This document shows positions 52,925 to 61,830 of a stretch of 64,000 nucleotides of DNA, piece by piece. Each line of letters starts with the position of its first letter. The first letter of the stretch is position 1. The notes beneath the pieces were generated by a model. It saw nothing but the letters and a program-made list of their open reading frames with translations. It did no database searches and was not told the DNA's origin. Position numbers and translations under genes: made by a program. The stretch comes from Candidatus Bathyarchaeum tardum (GTDB taxonomy: Archaea; Thermoproteota; Bathyarchaeia; Bathyarchaeales; Bathyarchaeaceae). The DNA lies in contig JARVGH010000002.1 in the NCBI GenBank assembly GCA_029762755.1, forward strand, positions 1 through 64,000. Direction: 5' to 3'.

Positions 52925-54622
52925 TTAATTTGACAGCATCGCAACAAGTTGTCCATTTTTAATTACAGCAAGTCTTGAAAATTTTTTTGTTTCAATTGCA
53001 TCTAAAGCGTTAATCAATGATTGATTTGACTTTATTGTAATAATTGGAGTAGACATGATTTCCTTCGCTTTTACTTTATCTATGTCTGTGGTCATAATGG
53101 CGTTTAAGATGTCCCGTTGACCAATTAGTCCAATAATGTTGTTATCGCTAGTTACAAATACTGTTCCAGCATTTTTTGATAACATAGTTTTGATAACATC
53201 ACGAGTAATTATAGATTCTGAAACTTCAACTAATGGAGCTCCAAACGAATTTGCTGAACCTACCTCTGAAATTGCGGTTCCTCTTTTCCAAATTTCATTT
53301 ATTAGTTCATTTACTCTTTCCACATAATTTTCATCATTAGAGTAAAAGGTTTCAGCGAAATAAAATGGATATTTTATTTCCACGTCTGGGGGTGGAGCTT
53401 TAAAAATGAACAAGTGTTTGCCGTCAACAGTCATAATTGTCAAATAATTTATGGAAACATGTTTGACCTCGAATATTTTTGAAAGGTTTTTTGCTGCACT
53501 AAGGTTATCAAAATCGATAGACGCCATGAGGCGAAGCTTCAGTTTTTCTTGGGAATATTTCTCAAGAAAATTGTTTTCATCAAGTTTTATTATTCCAACA
53601 GATGAAGAAATTAATGAAATTTCATTTTCAGCGTTCTCAAGAATTTTTCGAATCTTTTTCTCCGTTTCAATGCTGTCCTTAATTACAATAGTTTCTTTTA
53701 ATGGTACTCCTGTTTCTAGATTTTTAATCCTATCATTGATATCGACTGAATTACTCCAAATATCCACAAAAGCTCTTTTTAGAGTTGAAACAAACATTTT
53801 GCTTGCAACCCATAACCCATTGACTTCTTTCGAATATCCATATTTTTTTTCGTTTTGGTTCATATATAACAAAACTTCTTCATCATCTTTAATTAAAAAA
53901 CGGGGATAATGTTTGGAACCCACTGAAGTGTGTTTCCATATTACATTACGAGAAAGGGGTAAATGTTTTAGAATATTTTTTGCTATTTCTAAGTTGTCCT
54001 GTGTAATGTTTGCCAGTAGTCTAAATTTTATATTTTTTTTCTTTTTGCCAAAAGCCATTATCATATCAGTAATACCATATGCATCTTCATGAATTAATCC
54101 AGTACTTGTTGTTAGGGCTGAGACATCGCTAGATGCGGCATCTACCATTTGAGAAATTTTCTTGTAAACTCCATCTGTATTTGTTATTACCTGAAATTTT
54201 GCTACTGATGGTGCAGTTTTTTTTCGATTAAGTGAATTACAATAATTTATTATGCTTTCTTTATCTTCTTCTAATGAGGCGACTTCCCTTTTTTTGTTTA
54301 TGATATGTGATTCAAGTAAATTAGTTATTGGAATTGCATTGTAACGTGACGGAGTTTCTATAGTTTCCTCTAAAATTCCTTCATTTTTTAAACTTTTAAG
54401 TAAACGATATGTTTGAGCTCTATCTATGCCTAAATATGAAGCAATACTTTGAGCTTTTTGTAACCCTTTCTGTGTTAAAAATAAGTAAATATCAGCTTTT
54501 CTTTTTGATAACCCAATTTCATCTAAAACTTCGTAAATTTTATTTTCGTCAACTTTCATCGCTTCATATCTCTGCTTTAGTGTATCCGTTTTCCAAAAAC
54601 TTTCTAATATTATATTAATCAC
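52925..54622 (-). CDS. TrmB-like regulator with C-terminal CBS pair
   Basis: 565 residues. An N-terminal winged-helix (LSKRKADIYLFLTQKG ... ASYLGIDRAQTYRLLKSLK) is followed by two copies of a TrmB middle-like domain (about 150-300 and 310-465), then a CBS domain pair with SKNAGTVFVTSDNNIIGLIGQRDIL and MSTPIITIKSNQSLINALDAI. It is a candidate nucleotide- or sugar-sensing transcription regulator. ATG 54559 (KVDENKIYEVL) is a likelier start than 54622. It is divergent from the histidine kinase at 54665 with 42 bases between, so it probably controls that cluster or responds to the same signal. Confidence 0.8.
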   Translation of the reverse strand: MINIILESFWKTDTLKQRYEAMKVDENKIYEVLDEIGLSKRKADIYLFLTQKGLQKAQSIASYLGIDRAQTYRLLKSLKNEGILEETIETPSRYNAIPITNLLESHIINKKREVASLEEDKESIINYCNSLNRKKTAPSVAKFQVITNTDGVYKKISQMVDAASSDVSALTTSTGLIHEDAYGITDMIMAFGKKKKNIKFRLLANITQDNLEIAKNILKHLPLSRNVIWKHTSVGSKHYPRFLIKDDEEVLLYMNQNEKKYGYSKEVNGLWVASKMFVSTLKRAFVDIWSNSVDINDRIKNLETGVPLKETIVIKDSIETEKKIRKILENAENEISLISSSVGIIKLDENNFLEKYSQEKLKLRLMASIDFDNLSAAKNLSKIFEVKHVSINYLTIMTVDGKHLFIFKAPPPDVEIKYPFYFAETFYSNDENYVERVNELINEIWKRGTAISEVGSANSFGAPLVEVSESIITRDVIKTMLSKNAGTVFVTSDNNIIGLIGQRDILNAIMTTDIDKVKAKEIMSTPIITIKSNQSLINALDAIETKKFSRLAVIKNGQLVAMLSN

Positions 54623-54664
54623 CTCAACTATATTATTTTGACCTTAATGCCCGAGTGAAAAAGG

Positions 54665-56842
54665 TTGGATTCTGCAAAAAAATATCGTAATCTATTCACC
54701 AATATGACTAGTGCATGTGCTTATCATAAGATGCTTTTTGATAATGGAAAGCCAATAGATTATGTTTTTCTTGAAGTTAATGATGCATTCGAACATGTTA
54801 CCGGTTTGAAGAAAAATGAAATCCTAGGGAAAAAAGTCACAAAAGTAATTCCAAACATAAAAAAAGATTCAATCGATTGGATACAGACATATGGAAAAGT
54901 AGTTACTATTGGAAAACCGCTTAAATTCGAAAGTTATTCTTCCTTTCTGGGAAAATGGTTTCTGATTTCGGCATATGCCCCAGAAAAAAATCATTTTGTA
55001 ACAATTTTTGAAGATATTACTGACAAAAAAAACATGGAGAAAAAATTATTAGACCTTTCTAAATTCCCTTCTGAAAATCCAAATATCGTAATTAGGGTCA
55101 ACACAAAAGGAGAAATATTGTTCTTAAATCCAGCGAGCCAATTCTTGTTGACAGAATGGAACATGTCTGTTGGAAATAAACTGCCGCAACGATTAATAAA
55201 ATTGTTTAATGAGGCGTTTAGCTCAAAGAAAATAATCAAATTTGAAGAGAAATGCGATCAAAGGTTTTTCCTATTTTCAATAGTTCCAGTTATTGAAGAG
55301 AGTTATTTGAACATTTACGGTACTGAAATTACTGAACTCAAGCAAAAAGAAGAAAAGCTTTATGAACAGAATTTGATAATTAGGTCAATAAATGAATCAA
55401 TTTTTACTACTGATGAAAATAACTTGATTCGAAGTTGGAATCAAGCTGCTGAAAATCTGTTTGGCTGGAATTTTAAAGAGGTACTCGGAAAAAGTGTTTC
55501 AGAAATTTTAAATCCGTCTAATCCAATTTATGATAAAGCACTAAATGGTGATATTCTTAAGTGCCTTATTAATTCCGATTCTTGGAAAGGTGAATTAATT
55601 TATCATAAAAAAGATGGGACATCTATTCCTGTTTCCGTATCAACTAATTTATTGCGCGATGAAAGCGGGAATCCAAAGGGAAAAGTAACTATATTTCATG
55701 ATATTTCTGAAAGGAAAAAACGCGAAAAGGCTCTAATAATAATGCAACATGACTTATCCCGAGCTCAATCAGTATCAAAAACTGGAAGTTGGCGTCTTGA
55801 TGTTAACAAAAATGTTCTAAATTGGTCTGAAGAAAATTACAAAATTTTTGGGGTTAAAAAAGGAACCCCATTAACCTATGAAACATTTCTTTCAACAGTT
55901 CATCCAGATGACAGAAAATACGTAGATAAAATGTGGAATTCTGGGCTTAAAGGGCAACCGTACGACATAGAACATCGAATAATTGCGGACGGAAAAGTAA
56001 AATGGGTCCGAGAAAAAGCGGAATTGGAGTGGGATAAAGATGGAACCCTTCTTGGTGGCTTTGGAACAACGCAAGATATTACGGATACCGTAAAATTAAG
56101 AAAAAAACTAGAATATTATAGTATGAATTTAGAAAAACTTGTACATGAAAAAACAAAGCAATTGAAAGACGCTGAAAAACTCATAACCATAGGGCAAACT
56201 GCAGGCATGGTTGGTCATGACATTCGTAACCCTTTGCAAAGTATTGATGGAGCAATTTATTTAGCAAAAATCGAGGTAGAATCACTTCCTGTCCACATGG
56301 ATGTGAAAAAAGAACTTTTTGATATTTTAAACTTAATTGATGATCAAATTAATTACATCGACCATATTGTTGCTGATCTTCAAGATTTTGCTAGAACACC
56401 AACACCTCAAATTGAAAACGTAGATATCCAAGAATTGATCATAGAATCGTTACAAACAATAAATTGGCCAAAAAATATTGAAATAATTACCTGTTTACAA
56501 GATGAATTGAAAACAGCAAAAATAGATCCATCACTCCTGAAAAGAGTGACATCAAACTTATTATTGAATGCTTATCAAGCCATGCCTAATGGAGGAACCC
56601 TTACAATTACTGCTTTTTGTGAAGAAGACATGATTAACATAAGCATCAAAGACACTGGAGTAGGCATGTCCGAAAGTATTAAATCAAAAATATTCACTCC
56701 ATTATTTACCACAAAAAGCAAAGGACAAGGGTTCGGATTAGCTGTCTGCAAAAAATTGATTGAGGCCCAGAATGGAAAAATAACCTTTGAAAGTAAACCC
56801 AATAAAGGAAGTACATTTACAATAAAAATTCCGATAACATAA
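54665..56842 (+). CDS. multi-PAS sensor histidine kinase
   Basis: 725 residues, soluble. PAS-type domains occupy about 5-115, 130-230, 240-355 and 370-475, with a PAC tail motif GNPKGKVTIFHDISERKK. A coiled coil with VHEKTKQLKDAEKL leads into the HisKA-like helix with AGMVGHDIRNPLQS (phospho-His near 520), then HATPase motifs NLLLNAYQAMPNGG, DTGVGMSE and GQGFGLAVCKK. TTG 54665 starts it; the real start may be a few codons later. Overlaps the response regulator by one base (TAATG). It senses an intracellular or redox signal. Confidence 0.85.
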   Translation: MDSAKKYRNLFTNMTSACAYHKMLFDNGKPIDYVFLEVNDAFEHVTGLKKNEILGKKVTKVIPNIKKDSIDWIQTYGKVVTIGKPLKFESYSSFLGKWFLISAYAPEKNHFVTIFEDITDKKNMEKKLLDLSKFPSENPNIVIRVNTKGEILFLNPASQFLLTEWNMSVGNKLPQRLIKLFNEAFSSKKIIKFEEKCDQRFFLFSIVPVIEESYLNIYGTEITELKQKEEKLYEQNLIIRSINESIFTTDENNLIRSWNQAAENLFGWNFKEVLGKSVSEILNPSNPIYDKALNGDILKCLINSDSWKGELIYHKKDGTSIPVSVSTNLLRDESGNPKGKVTIFHDISERKKREKALIIMQHDLSRAQSVSKTGSWRLDVNKNVLNWSEENYKIFGVKKGTPLTYETFLSTVHPDDRKYVDKMWNSGLKGQPYDIEHRIIADGKVKWVREKAELEWDKDGTLLGGFGTTQDITDTVKLRKKLEYYSMNLEKLVHEKTKQLKDAEKLITIGQTAGMVGHDIRNPLQSIDGAIYLAKIEVESLPVHMDVKKELFDILNLIDDQINYIDHIVADLQDFARTPTPQIENVDIQELIIESLQTINWPKNIEIITCLQDELKTAKIDPSLLKRVTSNLLLNAYQAMPNGGTLTITAFCEEDMINISIKDTGVGMSESIKSKIFTPLFTTKSKGQGFGLAVCKKLIEAQNGKITFESKPNKGSTFTIKIPIT

Positions 56843-57225
56843 TGGGAAGAATTATTATGAGTAAAAAGAAATCCATTCTTATCATAGATGATGACAAATA
56901 CATACTGAGTGTTTTTTCGAAAATATTAAACAAACAAGGATACCTTGTTGAAAATGCGGAAACTGGGCGAGAAGCATTGGAAATGATTACAAAAAAACAA
57001 TATGATTTAGTGCTTATAGATGTTAAGTTACCCGATGTTGAAGGACCTATTCTTGTTGAAAAGATGAATAAAATAAATCCGGATATGATTAAAATTGTAA
57101 TAACTGGATTTCCATCAATTGAAGATGCCAACAAAGTTATGGATGAAGGAGCCACGGCCTATTTAGTAAAACCTGTTAAATCTGAAGAATTAGTGAAATT
57201 CATCGATAAAAAATTGAACAAATAA
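56842..57225 (+). CDS. response regulator receiver protein
   Basis: 127 residues, a single receiver domain with the acidic patch IIDDD, phosphoacceptor Asp60 (LIDVKLPD), and Lys near VKPVK. There is no output domain. ATG 56842 overlaps the kinase stop; ATG 56857 is an alternative with better spacing. It is the expected partner of the histidine kinase and may pass phosphate on to another protein. Confidence 0.85.
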   Translation: MGRIIMSKKKSILIIDDDKYILSVFSKILNKQGYLVENAETGREALEMITKKQYDLVLIDVKLPDVEGPILVEKMNKINPDMIKIVITGFPSIEDANKVMDEGATAYLVKPVKSEELVKFIDKKLNK

Positions 57226-57315
57226 ATTTTTTATCCTTTTTTACTTTTGGCGTATTTTTTCACTCTCTCATTCAACAGAATTATAATACATATTATTGGA
57301 GTTGTAGAGATACGT

Positions 57316-57324
57316 CTATCACAT
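57316..57324 (+). promoter_or_regulatory. CTATCACAT element upstream of receiver 2
   Basis: CTATCACAT followed by ACTGTA, 46 bases before the ATG at 57370. The same 9-mer occurs in the palindrome at 51966-51974 and, reversed, at 58010-58018. It could be a binding site of a regulator in this cluster. Confidence 0.4.
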
Positions 57325-57369
57325 ACTGTAAAAAGGGTTTTTATGTAAGACAATGCATGCTGTTTAAAA

Positions 57370-57747
57370 ATGCTTTATGAATTAAAGGTTCTGCTAGTAG
57401 ACGACAACAAATGTACACAAAATGTTTTATGTAAAATAATGCAGAAAGAAAGATGTACTGTCACATTGGTTGAAAACGGAAAAGATGCAATAAATGAACT
57501 GAATACAAAATGTTATGACTTAATCGTAATGGAGATGAGCTTGCCTGACATAAAAGGTATTGATCTATTAAAGCAAATAGTGAAAAATAATATAAAAATT
57601 AAAAAAATAGTTTTAACCGGGCATCCATCAGAAGAGGATGAAGAGAAATCGTTTGAACTAGGCGTAGATTATTACATATTAAAGCCAATCAAGCCAAAAA
57701 GATTATTACAAATTATTGAAAAATGTGCCATTACCCCCGAAAATTGA
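57370..57747 (+). CDS. receiver-domain protein with Glu at the phosphorylation site
   Basis: 125 residues, receiver fold (VLLVDDNK, then YDLIVMEMSLPDIKG, then ILKPIKP). The phosphoacceptor position is Glu55 (MEMSLPD), where the neighbouring receiver has Asp60. The Lys and acidic pair are retained. The Glu may mimic phosphate and lock the domain in an active-like state, or the protein may act as a decoy. ATG 57370 has no strong ribosome site. It lies 144 bases after the first receiver with its own upstream element. Confidence 0.7.
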   Translation: MLYELKVLLVDDNKCTQNVLCKIMQKERCTVTLVENGKDAINELNTKCYDLIVMEMSLPDIKGIDLLKQIVKNNIKIKKIVLTGHPSEEDEEKSFELGVDYYILKPIKPKRLLQIIEKCAITPEN

Positions 57748-57754
57748 TTTTGCA

Positions 57755-57904
57755 TCACTTGGAGTAATTAGTTTTTGTTGTAGCAAAATCGCCATCCCAG
57801 AATCTTTTCACTTTCTGGATTATTTCTTCATAATTTTCTTTTTTCTCTAAGGTGTAAGCATTTTTATCATTTGAATAAACTTTGAATTCCTCACTATTTG
57901 TCAC
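57755..57904 (-). CDS. 49-residue acidic hypothetical protein
   Basis: GTG 57904 has GGAGGTG about 10 bases upstream. The longer open frame starts at 57955 but the leader lacks a ribosome site. The product is helical and charged (EKKENYEEIIQKVKRFWDGD) with a TTK/NYSK tail. It is convergent with the second receiver. No family is recognised; it may be an antagonist or adaptor. Confidence 0.45.
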   Translation of the reverse strand: MTNSEEFKVYSNDKNAYTLEKKENYEEIIQKVKRFWDGDFATTKTNYSK

Positions 57905-58009
57905 TTCATTATTCACCTCCAATGACCCAGTTTTTTTATATTTGGTGAAATTCACCTATTTTTTAATTATTAAACTGAATTATATATTGTAGAATTTGGC
58001 TATAAACCG

Positions 58010-58018
58010 ATGTGATAG
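58010..58018 (-). promoter_or_regulatory. reverse CTATCACAT element and nearby TGTGA/TCACA pair
   Basis: On the minus strand CTATCACAT; on the plus strand TGTGATAG with TCACA 14 bases further. At 58145-58162 a TGTGA-N8-TCACA inverted repeat lies in the same gap. Both could be operators for the small genes that follow or for the divergent 57904 gene. Confidence 0.4.
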
Positions 58019-58258
58019 AGTCTACACAGTCACATGCCTGTATCAAAATATCTCAAATAATTAATTTTAATAGTTACCTTGGAATCGCAATATTTGCATT
58101 AAAAGAAATTTTCAAACATTTTTTCCTGTTTTGGAAAAAGTAGCTGTGATCGTATAGTCACAATCACAATAGATTATATTTTTAGAATTAGATTTTTAAT
58201 AGAAATGCAATTTCGATCCGTTAAAAAGCTAATATTTATTAAAAAGGTGAATATTTCT

Positions 58259-58360
58259 TTGAATACTAATTCCCGACAAAAAGTTTCTATTAATTTTATT
58301 CTGGGAGTTCTGCAAGAACTAGATGGTATCACAGATGAACATCAGGTGAGTCAAAAATGA
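58259..58360 (+). CDS. 33-residue peptide, coupled to the next ORF
   Basis: TTG 58259 has GGTGA about 10 bases upstream; ATG 58205 in the same frame would give 51 residues. The product contains KVSINFILGVLQELDGIT. Its stop TGA (58358-58360) overlaps the start of the next ORF as ATGA, a classical coupling. No family is recognised. Confidence 0.4.
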   Translation: MNTNSRQKVSINFILGVLQELDGITDEHQVSQK

Positions 58361-58524
58361 ACTATTATTCTGCTGCATTTATGCTAAGAAGGCTGGCAGT
58401 CAATTTCAATGCATCAAAAACTAATTCTTCACAAAAACAGATCTCATACACTGAGCTACTACTACATTATAGATTGTTTAGTAGTGGACGATTTATTTCA
58501 ATAAACCACGCCAATTTGGCATAA
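58357..58524 (+). CDS. 55-residue hypothetical protein, coupled
   Basis: ATG 58357 has GGTGAG at about 6 bases upstream, inside the end of the previous ORF. The product is polar/basic with a short hydrophobic centre (YSAAFMLRRLAVNF and YTELLLHYRLF). No recognisable domain. The ATGA overlap and ribosome site argue that the pair is real. The gap from 58525 to 58914 shows one more short ORF and otherwise A/T runs. Confidence 0.45.
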   Translation: MNYYSAAFMLRRLAVNFNASKTNSSQKQISYTELLLHYRLFSSGRFISINHANLA

Positions 58525-58746
58525 TTTATATTTTAATTTTAAAAAATCATAATCTCGAGAGTTATGGTTCATATTCGCGCGTTCAAATGAAATTAATTCT
58601 ATTTTTTAATTAAATACCACGAACAAGATTTTCGTTCGATTTTTCCCAAAATTCTAAATTTATTATGTTTTTCTGAATCCAATTATTTTCATGAAGATTC
58701 AAAGCACATTTGCTTTTGATTAAAGAAAATTTTGTAAAAAGGAGTG

Positions 58747-58827
58747 ATGAATAAAACTATCAAAGAGAAAATTGAAATTATTGTTTCTAAGCGTAAAAAA
58801 CAAATTAAAACGGAGGAGAACATTTAA
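58747..58827 (+). CDS. 26-residue peptide candidate
   Basis: ATG 58747 follows AAAAAGGAG closely. The product is basic (KIEIIVSKRKKQIK) and ends with TEENI. It may be a leader peptide or a spurious ORF. The only support is the ribosome-like site. Confidence 0.2.
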   Translation: MNKTIKEKIEIIVSKRKKQIKTEENI

Positions 58828-58914
58828 TTAAAGTTTAATTTAATAATTGATAAATACTTTTTTAACTATATATCTAATCATTTACCGTAACCTACTTGAA
58901 AGGATAGAATATTT

Positions 58915-59994
58915 TTGAAAATTTTCAAAATAGACCTCAAAAAGGGATTCGCAAAGGTTATGCCTGAAAGCATGGATGACCTTTGGCATCTTTACAATGT
59001 TATTATTAAACGTGATGAGGTTTATGCTCGCACTACTCGACAAGTAAAACCAGATGAGCATTACTCCCGACCAACAAAAGCAAAACGAGTTCCGGTTAAT
59101 TTAGGTGTTCAAGTTGAAAAAATGTACTGGGATAAGGTTCTCAACCGTTTACGTATTAATGGAATTGTTGTTGATGCACCTGAAAAATTAAACATAAATG
59201 GTTCTCGTCACACACTGGATGTAGTGGTCAATAAACCAGTAACTATTGTCAAAAAGAAATGGCAAAAACATGAGTTGGATCGAATAAAACGGGCAAGCAA
59301 AATTACTGCTTCTCCTCTTGCAATAATTTCAATCGATGATGAAGACTACTGTGTAGCAATCTTGCGCCAGTACGGAATTGATGTTAAAGCAGGAGGGCGA
59401 ACAAAACTTCCTGGAAAGTATGAGGCAGAAAAAAGAGGAAAAGAAAAACAGCTTTTTTTGAAGATTGCCCTTAAGGCTTTACGAGATGCCTGGCTTCCTC
59501 TTAATAGTCCGATAGTTATTCTTGGTCCTGGATACATAAAAGATGACTTTTTTGAGTATGTGCAAAAAGAGGCTCGTGATGTTGCAGCTTCAATAATAGG
59601 GGTAAAAGGAACAAACAGTGCGGGATTATCTGGAATACAAGAAGCCCTTCGTTCCGGGATTCTTATTAATATGCTCCAAAATATGCGAGTAGCCGATGAA
59701 ATGAAAGCAATGGAAGATTTCTTAGCACGACTGGGGCAAGGAAAATCTACAATAACTTACGGGTTTGGGGACGTAGAAAAAGCCGCAAATTATGGGGCAG
59801 TAGAAAAACTTCTAGTCGCTGATTTAACTTTACGGGAAACAACTGATGAACAAAGGCTTTCATTGGAATCCCTTATGAAAAATGTTGAAGACGCACGTGG
59901 AGAAATAATGGTTATCAGCACTGAACACGAAGCAGGAACAAACCTTCTTTCACTAGGAGGAATCGCAGCTCTGCTACGTTTTCCGTTACCTTAA
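58915..59994 (+). CDS. pelA: pelota (Dom34) ribosome-rescue factor
   Basis: 359 residues, three domains: an Sm-like N-terminal domain (MKIFKIDLKKGFAKV ... MPESMDDLWHLYNVI), a central domain with AIISIDDEDYCVAILRQYGI, and a C-terminal eRF1-like domain with TYGFGDVEKAANYGAVEKLLVAD. Pelota with aEF1A/Hbs1-like GTPase and ABCE1 splits stalled ribosomes. TTG 58915 is the start, after an A/T-rich leader. The central domain lacks the GGQ motif, as expected. Confidence 0.92.
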   Translation: MKIFKIDLKKGFAKVMPESMDDLWHLYNVIIKRDEVYARTTRQVKPDEHYSRPTKAKRVPVNLGVQVEKMYWDKVLNRLRINGIVVDAPEKLNINGSRHTLDVVVNKPVTIVKKKWQKHELDRIKRASKITASPLAIISIDDEDYCVAILRQYGIDVKAGGRTKLPGKYEAEKRGKEKQLFLKIALKALRDAWLPLNSPIVILGPGYIKDDFFEYVQKEARDVAASIIGVKGTNSAGLSGIQEALRSGILINMLQNMRVADEMKAMEDFLARLGQGKSTITYGFGDVEKAANYGAVEKLLVADLTLRETTDEQRLSLESLMKNVEDARGEIMVISTEHEAGTNLLSLGGIAALLRFPLP

Positions 59995-59997
59995 GCC

Positions 59998-60711
59998 TCA
60001 TTTTTGATAAAAACCAATTCTTCTACGAACTGCAGGATTCGTATCCCCCAATTGTTTCATTGCTTGCTCGAAAGTTTCATTTGCATCTAGCTCCTTTTCG
60101 ATGAAAACACCCGTTCTTCCTACTTTATCCCGTCGTAAAAGCGCTCGTACACGGTCTAAAACCGTGTTTGGAGTTATACCTAACATTTTAGCCACTTCTT
60201 TTTCCTGTCCAACAACAGTAGTTTCGATATGACCTTCGTCTGTGGGTTTGATGAGCATGAGCCGTTTATCAACTCCAAAAACTCGTTTGTTTTCATCAAG
60301 GATGGAAATTGTTGCTTCGCCTCCAAATCTGTAAAATTCTTTTTCTACTTGCCGCATTTTAACCAAAGGAAAAGACAAGCTAGTTTGACTATCCAATTCT
60401 ATGTATCCTTTTAATGCATAAAGAGGGGTTGCCTGAATGATTTTTCGTTCCAAAACTTGAAAACCGGACCTTTCAATTGAAGTTTCAACAGTAAATGAGG
60501 AAATTAGGTTTGAAATGAATATGTCAATGTCGCTTGTTTGAGTAACGTCACCTCTGGCAATGCTCCCATGAACAGTAGACTGCAAGTGGCAGTTGTCTAA
60601 TGCTTTCATTACTTGAAGGCTTTTTTTCCTTAGTTGTTCTAAAAGCTTCCAATGACTGGAATCATAGATGACCTCTTTTTCTTCTGCTCTTGTAACGGGC
60701 TTTTTGGACAA
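59998..60711 (-). CDS. nucleotidyltransferase with HTH domain
   Basis: 237 residues. The nucleotidyltransferase signature is HGSIARGDVTQTSDIDIFI (GS plus DxD). A C-terminal helix-turn-helix follows (AKMLGITPNTVLDRVRALLRRDKVGRTGVFIEK). This archaeal-type fusion is predicted to transfer a nucleotide to an RNA or protein; its substrate is unknown. It is convergent with pelA and upstream of cutA on the same strand (6 bases), so the two are in one operon. Confidence 0.75.
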   Translation of the reverse strand: MSKKPVTRAEEKEVIYDSSHWKLLEQLRKKSLQVMKALDNCHLQSTVHGSIARGDVTQTSDIDIFISNLISSFTVETSIERSGFQVLERKIIQATPLYALKGYIELDSQTSLSFPLVKMRQVEKEFYRFGGEATISILDENKRVFGVDKRLMLIKPTDEGHIETTVVGQEKEVAKMLGITPNTVLDRVRALLRRDKVGRTGVFIEKELDANETFEQAMKQLGDTNPAVRRRIGFYQK

Positions 60712-60717
60712 ATTATT

Positions 60718-61044
60718 TCACCGGTTCAAGGCAGTTTTCATCCAATCTAAATACGATTGGGATCCATCAAGTATTGGTAATGCCAGAATTTCTGGAACTT
60801 CATAACTGTGCAGATCTTGAATTCTTTTGGTAAGCTTTTTGAATAATTCTTCACTGGATTTCATTAGAACTAAAGTTTCATTTTCTTGTTCAATTTTTTC
60901 TTTCCACCAGAACAATGAACAAACAGCATCTAAAATGTTAGCACAGGCTATCAGGTGTTCTTCTAGTAATTTCTGGATTATATCTTCTGCCTCTGACTTG
61001 CTGGATACGGTCATAAGTACAATAATATACTTCATTTTTGTCAA
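60718..61044 (-). CDS. cutA: CutA-like divalent-ion tolerance protein
   Basis: 108 residues with the CutA1 trimer pattern: MTVSSKSEAEDIIQKLLEEHLIACANI, then SLFWWKEKIEQENETLVLMKS, and YEVPEILALPILDGSQSYLDW. CutA proteins form tight ferredoxin-fold trimers and bind metals; their role is not settled. It is the first gene of a two-gene unit with the nucleotidyltransferase. ATG 61044 is the start. Confidence 0.9.
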   Translation of the reverse strand: MTKMKYIIVLMTVSSKSEAEDIIQKLLEEHLIACANILDAVCSLFWWKEKIEQENETLVLMKSSEELFKKLTKRIQDLHSYEVPEILALPILDGSQSYLDWMKTALNR

Positions 61045-61162
61045 GAATATTATAGTCTGAGTGCTATTTTAAGCTAAACAGTAAAGTAGTTAACTTGAAA
61101 CAATAACTGTCAAAAGCATCAAATTTCAAAATCAACAAAATAGACACAAATGAGGTTTAGAA

Positions 61163-61825
61163 ATGCGTTTAGCTGGCGTAGATGAAGCGGGTCGGGGTTG
61201 TGTTATTGGTCCATTAGTTGTTGGTGGGGTCTCAATAGACGAAACTGATTTGCCAAAGTTGGTTGAAATTGGGGTTAAAGATTCTAAACTTCTGGCTCCA
61301 AAAAAACGAGAAATTCTTGCTAGACAGATACGGGAAATTGCCTTGAACTGTTATGTTGTGCATTTATCTCCCGTTGAAATAGACCACGTAGTTGAAACTG
61401 GAAAAAGGTTACATAAACTAAACCGTTTTGAGGCTCAGACAATGGCTAAGGTGATTTCTGTTCTTAATCCTGATGTTGTTTATGTGGATGCTTCAGATGT
61501 TAATGCTAAACGGTTTGGAGAGCACATTGCAGAAAACCTTGTTTTTCGTTCAGAAATTATTTCAGAGCACAAAGCCGACCTGAAATATCCTGTTGTTTCT
61601 GCAGCTTCAATAATCGCGAAAGTAGAACGAGACAAAGTAATTTCCAAATTAATTAAAAAACACGGCAACTTGGGGTGTGGTTACCCTAACGACCAAAAGA
61701 CAACAAATTTTCTCCGCGATTGGATAAAAAAATATGGTTCCTACCCCGATTTTGTTAGAAAATCTTGGAAGACCTCAAAAAAAATAAAAAAAGAAACAGA
61801 CTTGCATCAAACAAAACTGCTTTAG
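61163..61825 (+). CDS. rnhB: ribonuclease HII
   Basis: 220 residues. Catalytic Asp-Glu in GVDEAGRGCVIGPLVVG at the start, Asp in YVDASDVN and the final Asp in VSAASIIAKVERD. It removes RNA primers and single ribonucleotides from DNA. Start ATG 61163 is directly preceded by GAGGTTTAGAA, a moderate ribosome site. The C-terminal tail is Lys-rich (KKIKKETDLHQTK). Normal length for archaea. Confidence 0.92.
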   Translation: MRLAGVDEAGRGCVIGPLVVGGVSIDETDLPKLVEIGVKDSKLLAPKKREILARQIREIALNCYVVHLSPVEIDHVVETGKRLHKLNRFEAQTMAKVISVLNPDVVYVDASDVNAKRFGEHIAENLVFRSEIISEHKADLKYPVVSAASIIAKVERDKVISKLIKKHGNLGCGYPNDQKTTNFLRDWIKKYGSYPDFVRKSWKTSKKIKKETDLHQTKLL

Positions 61826-61830
61826 CTGCT

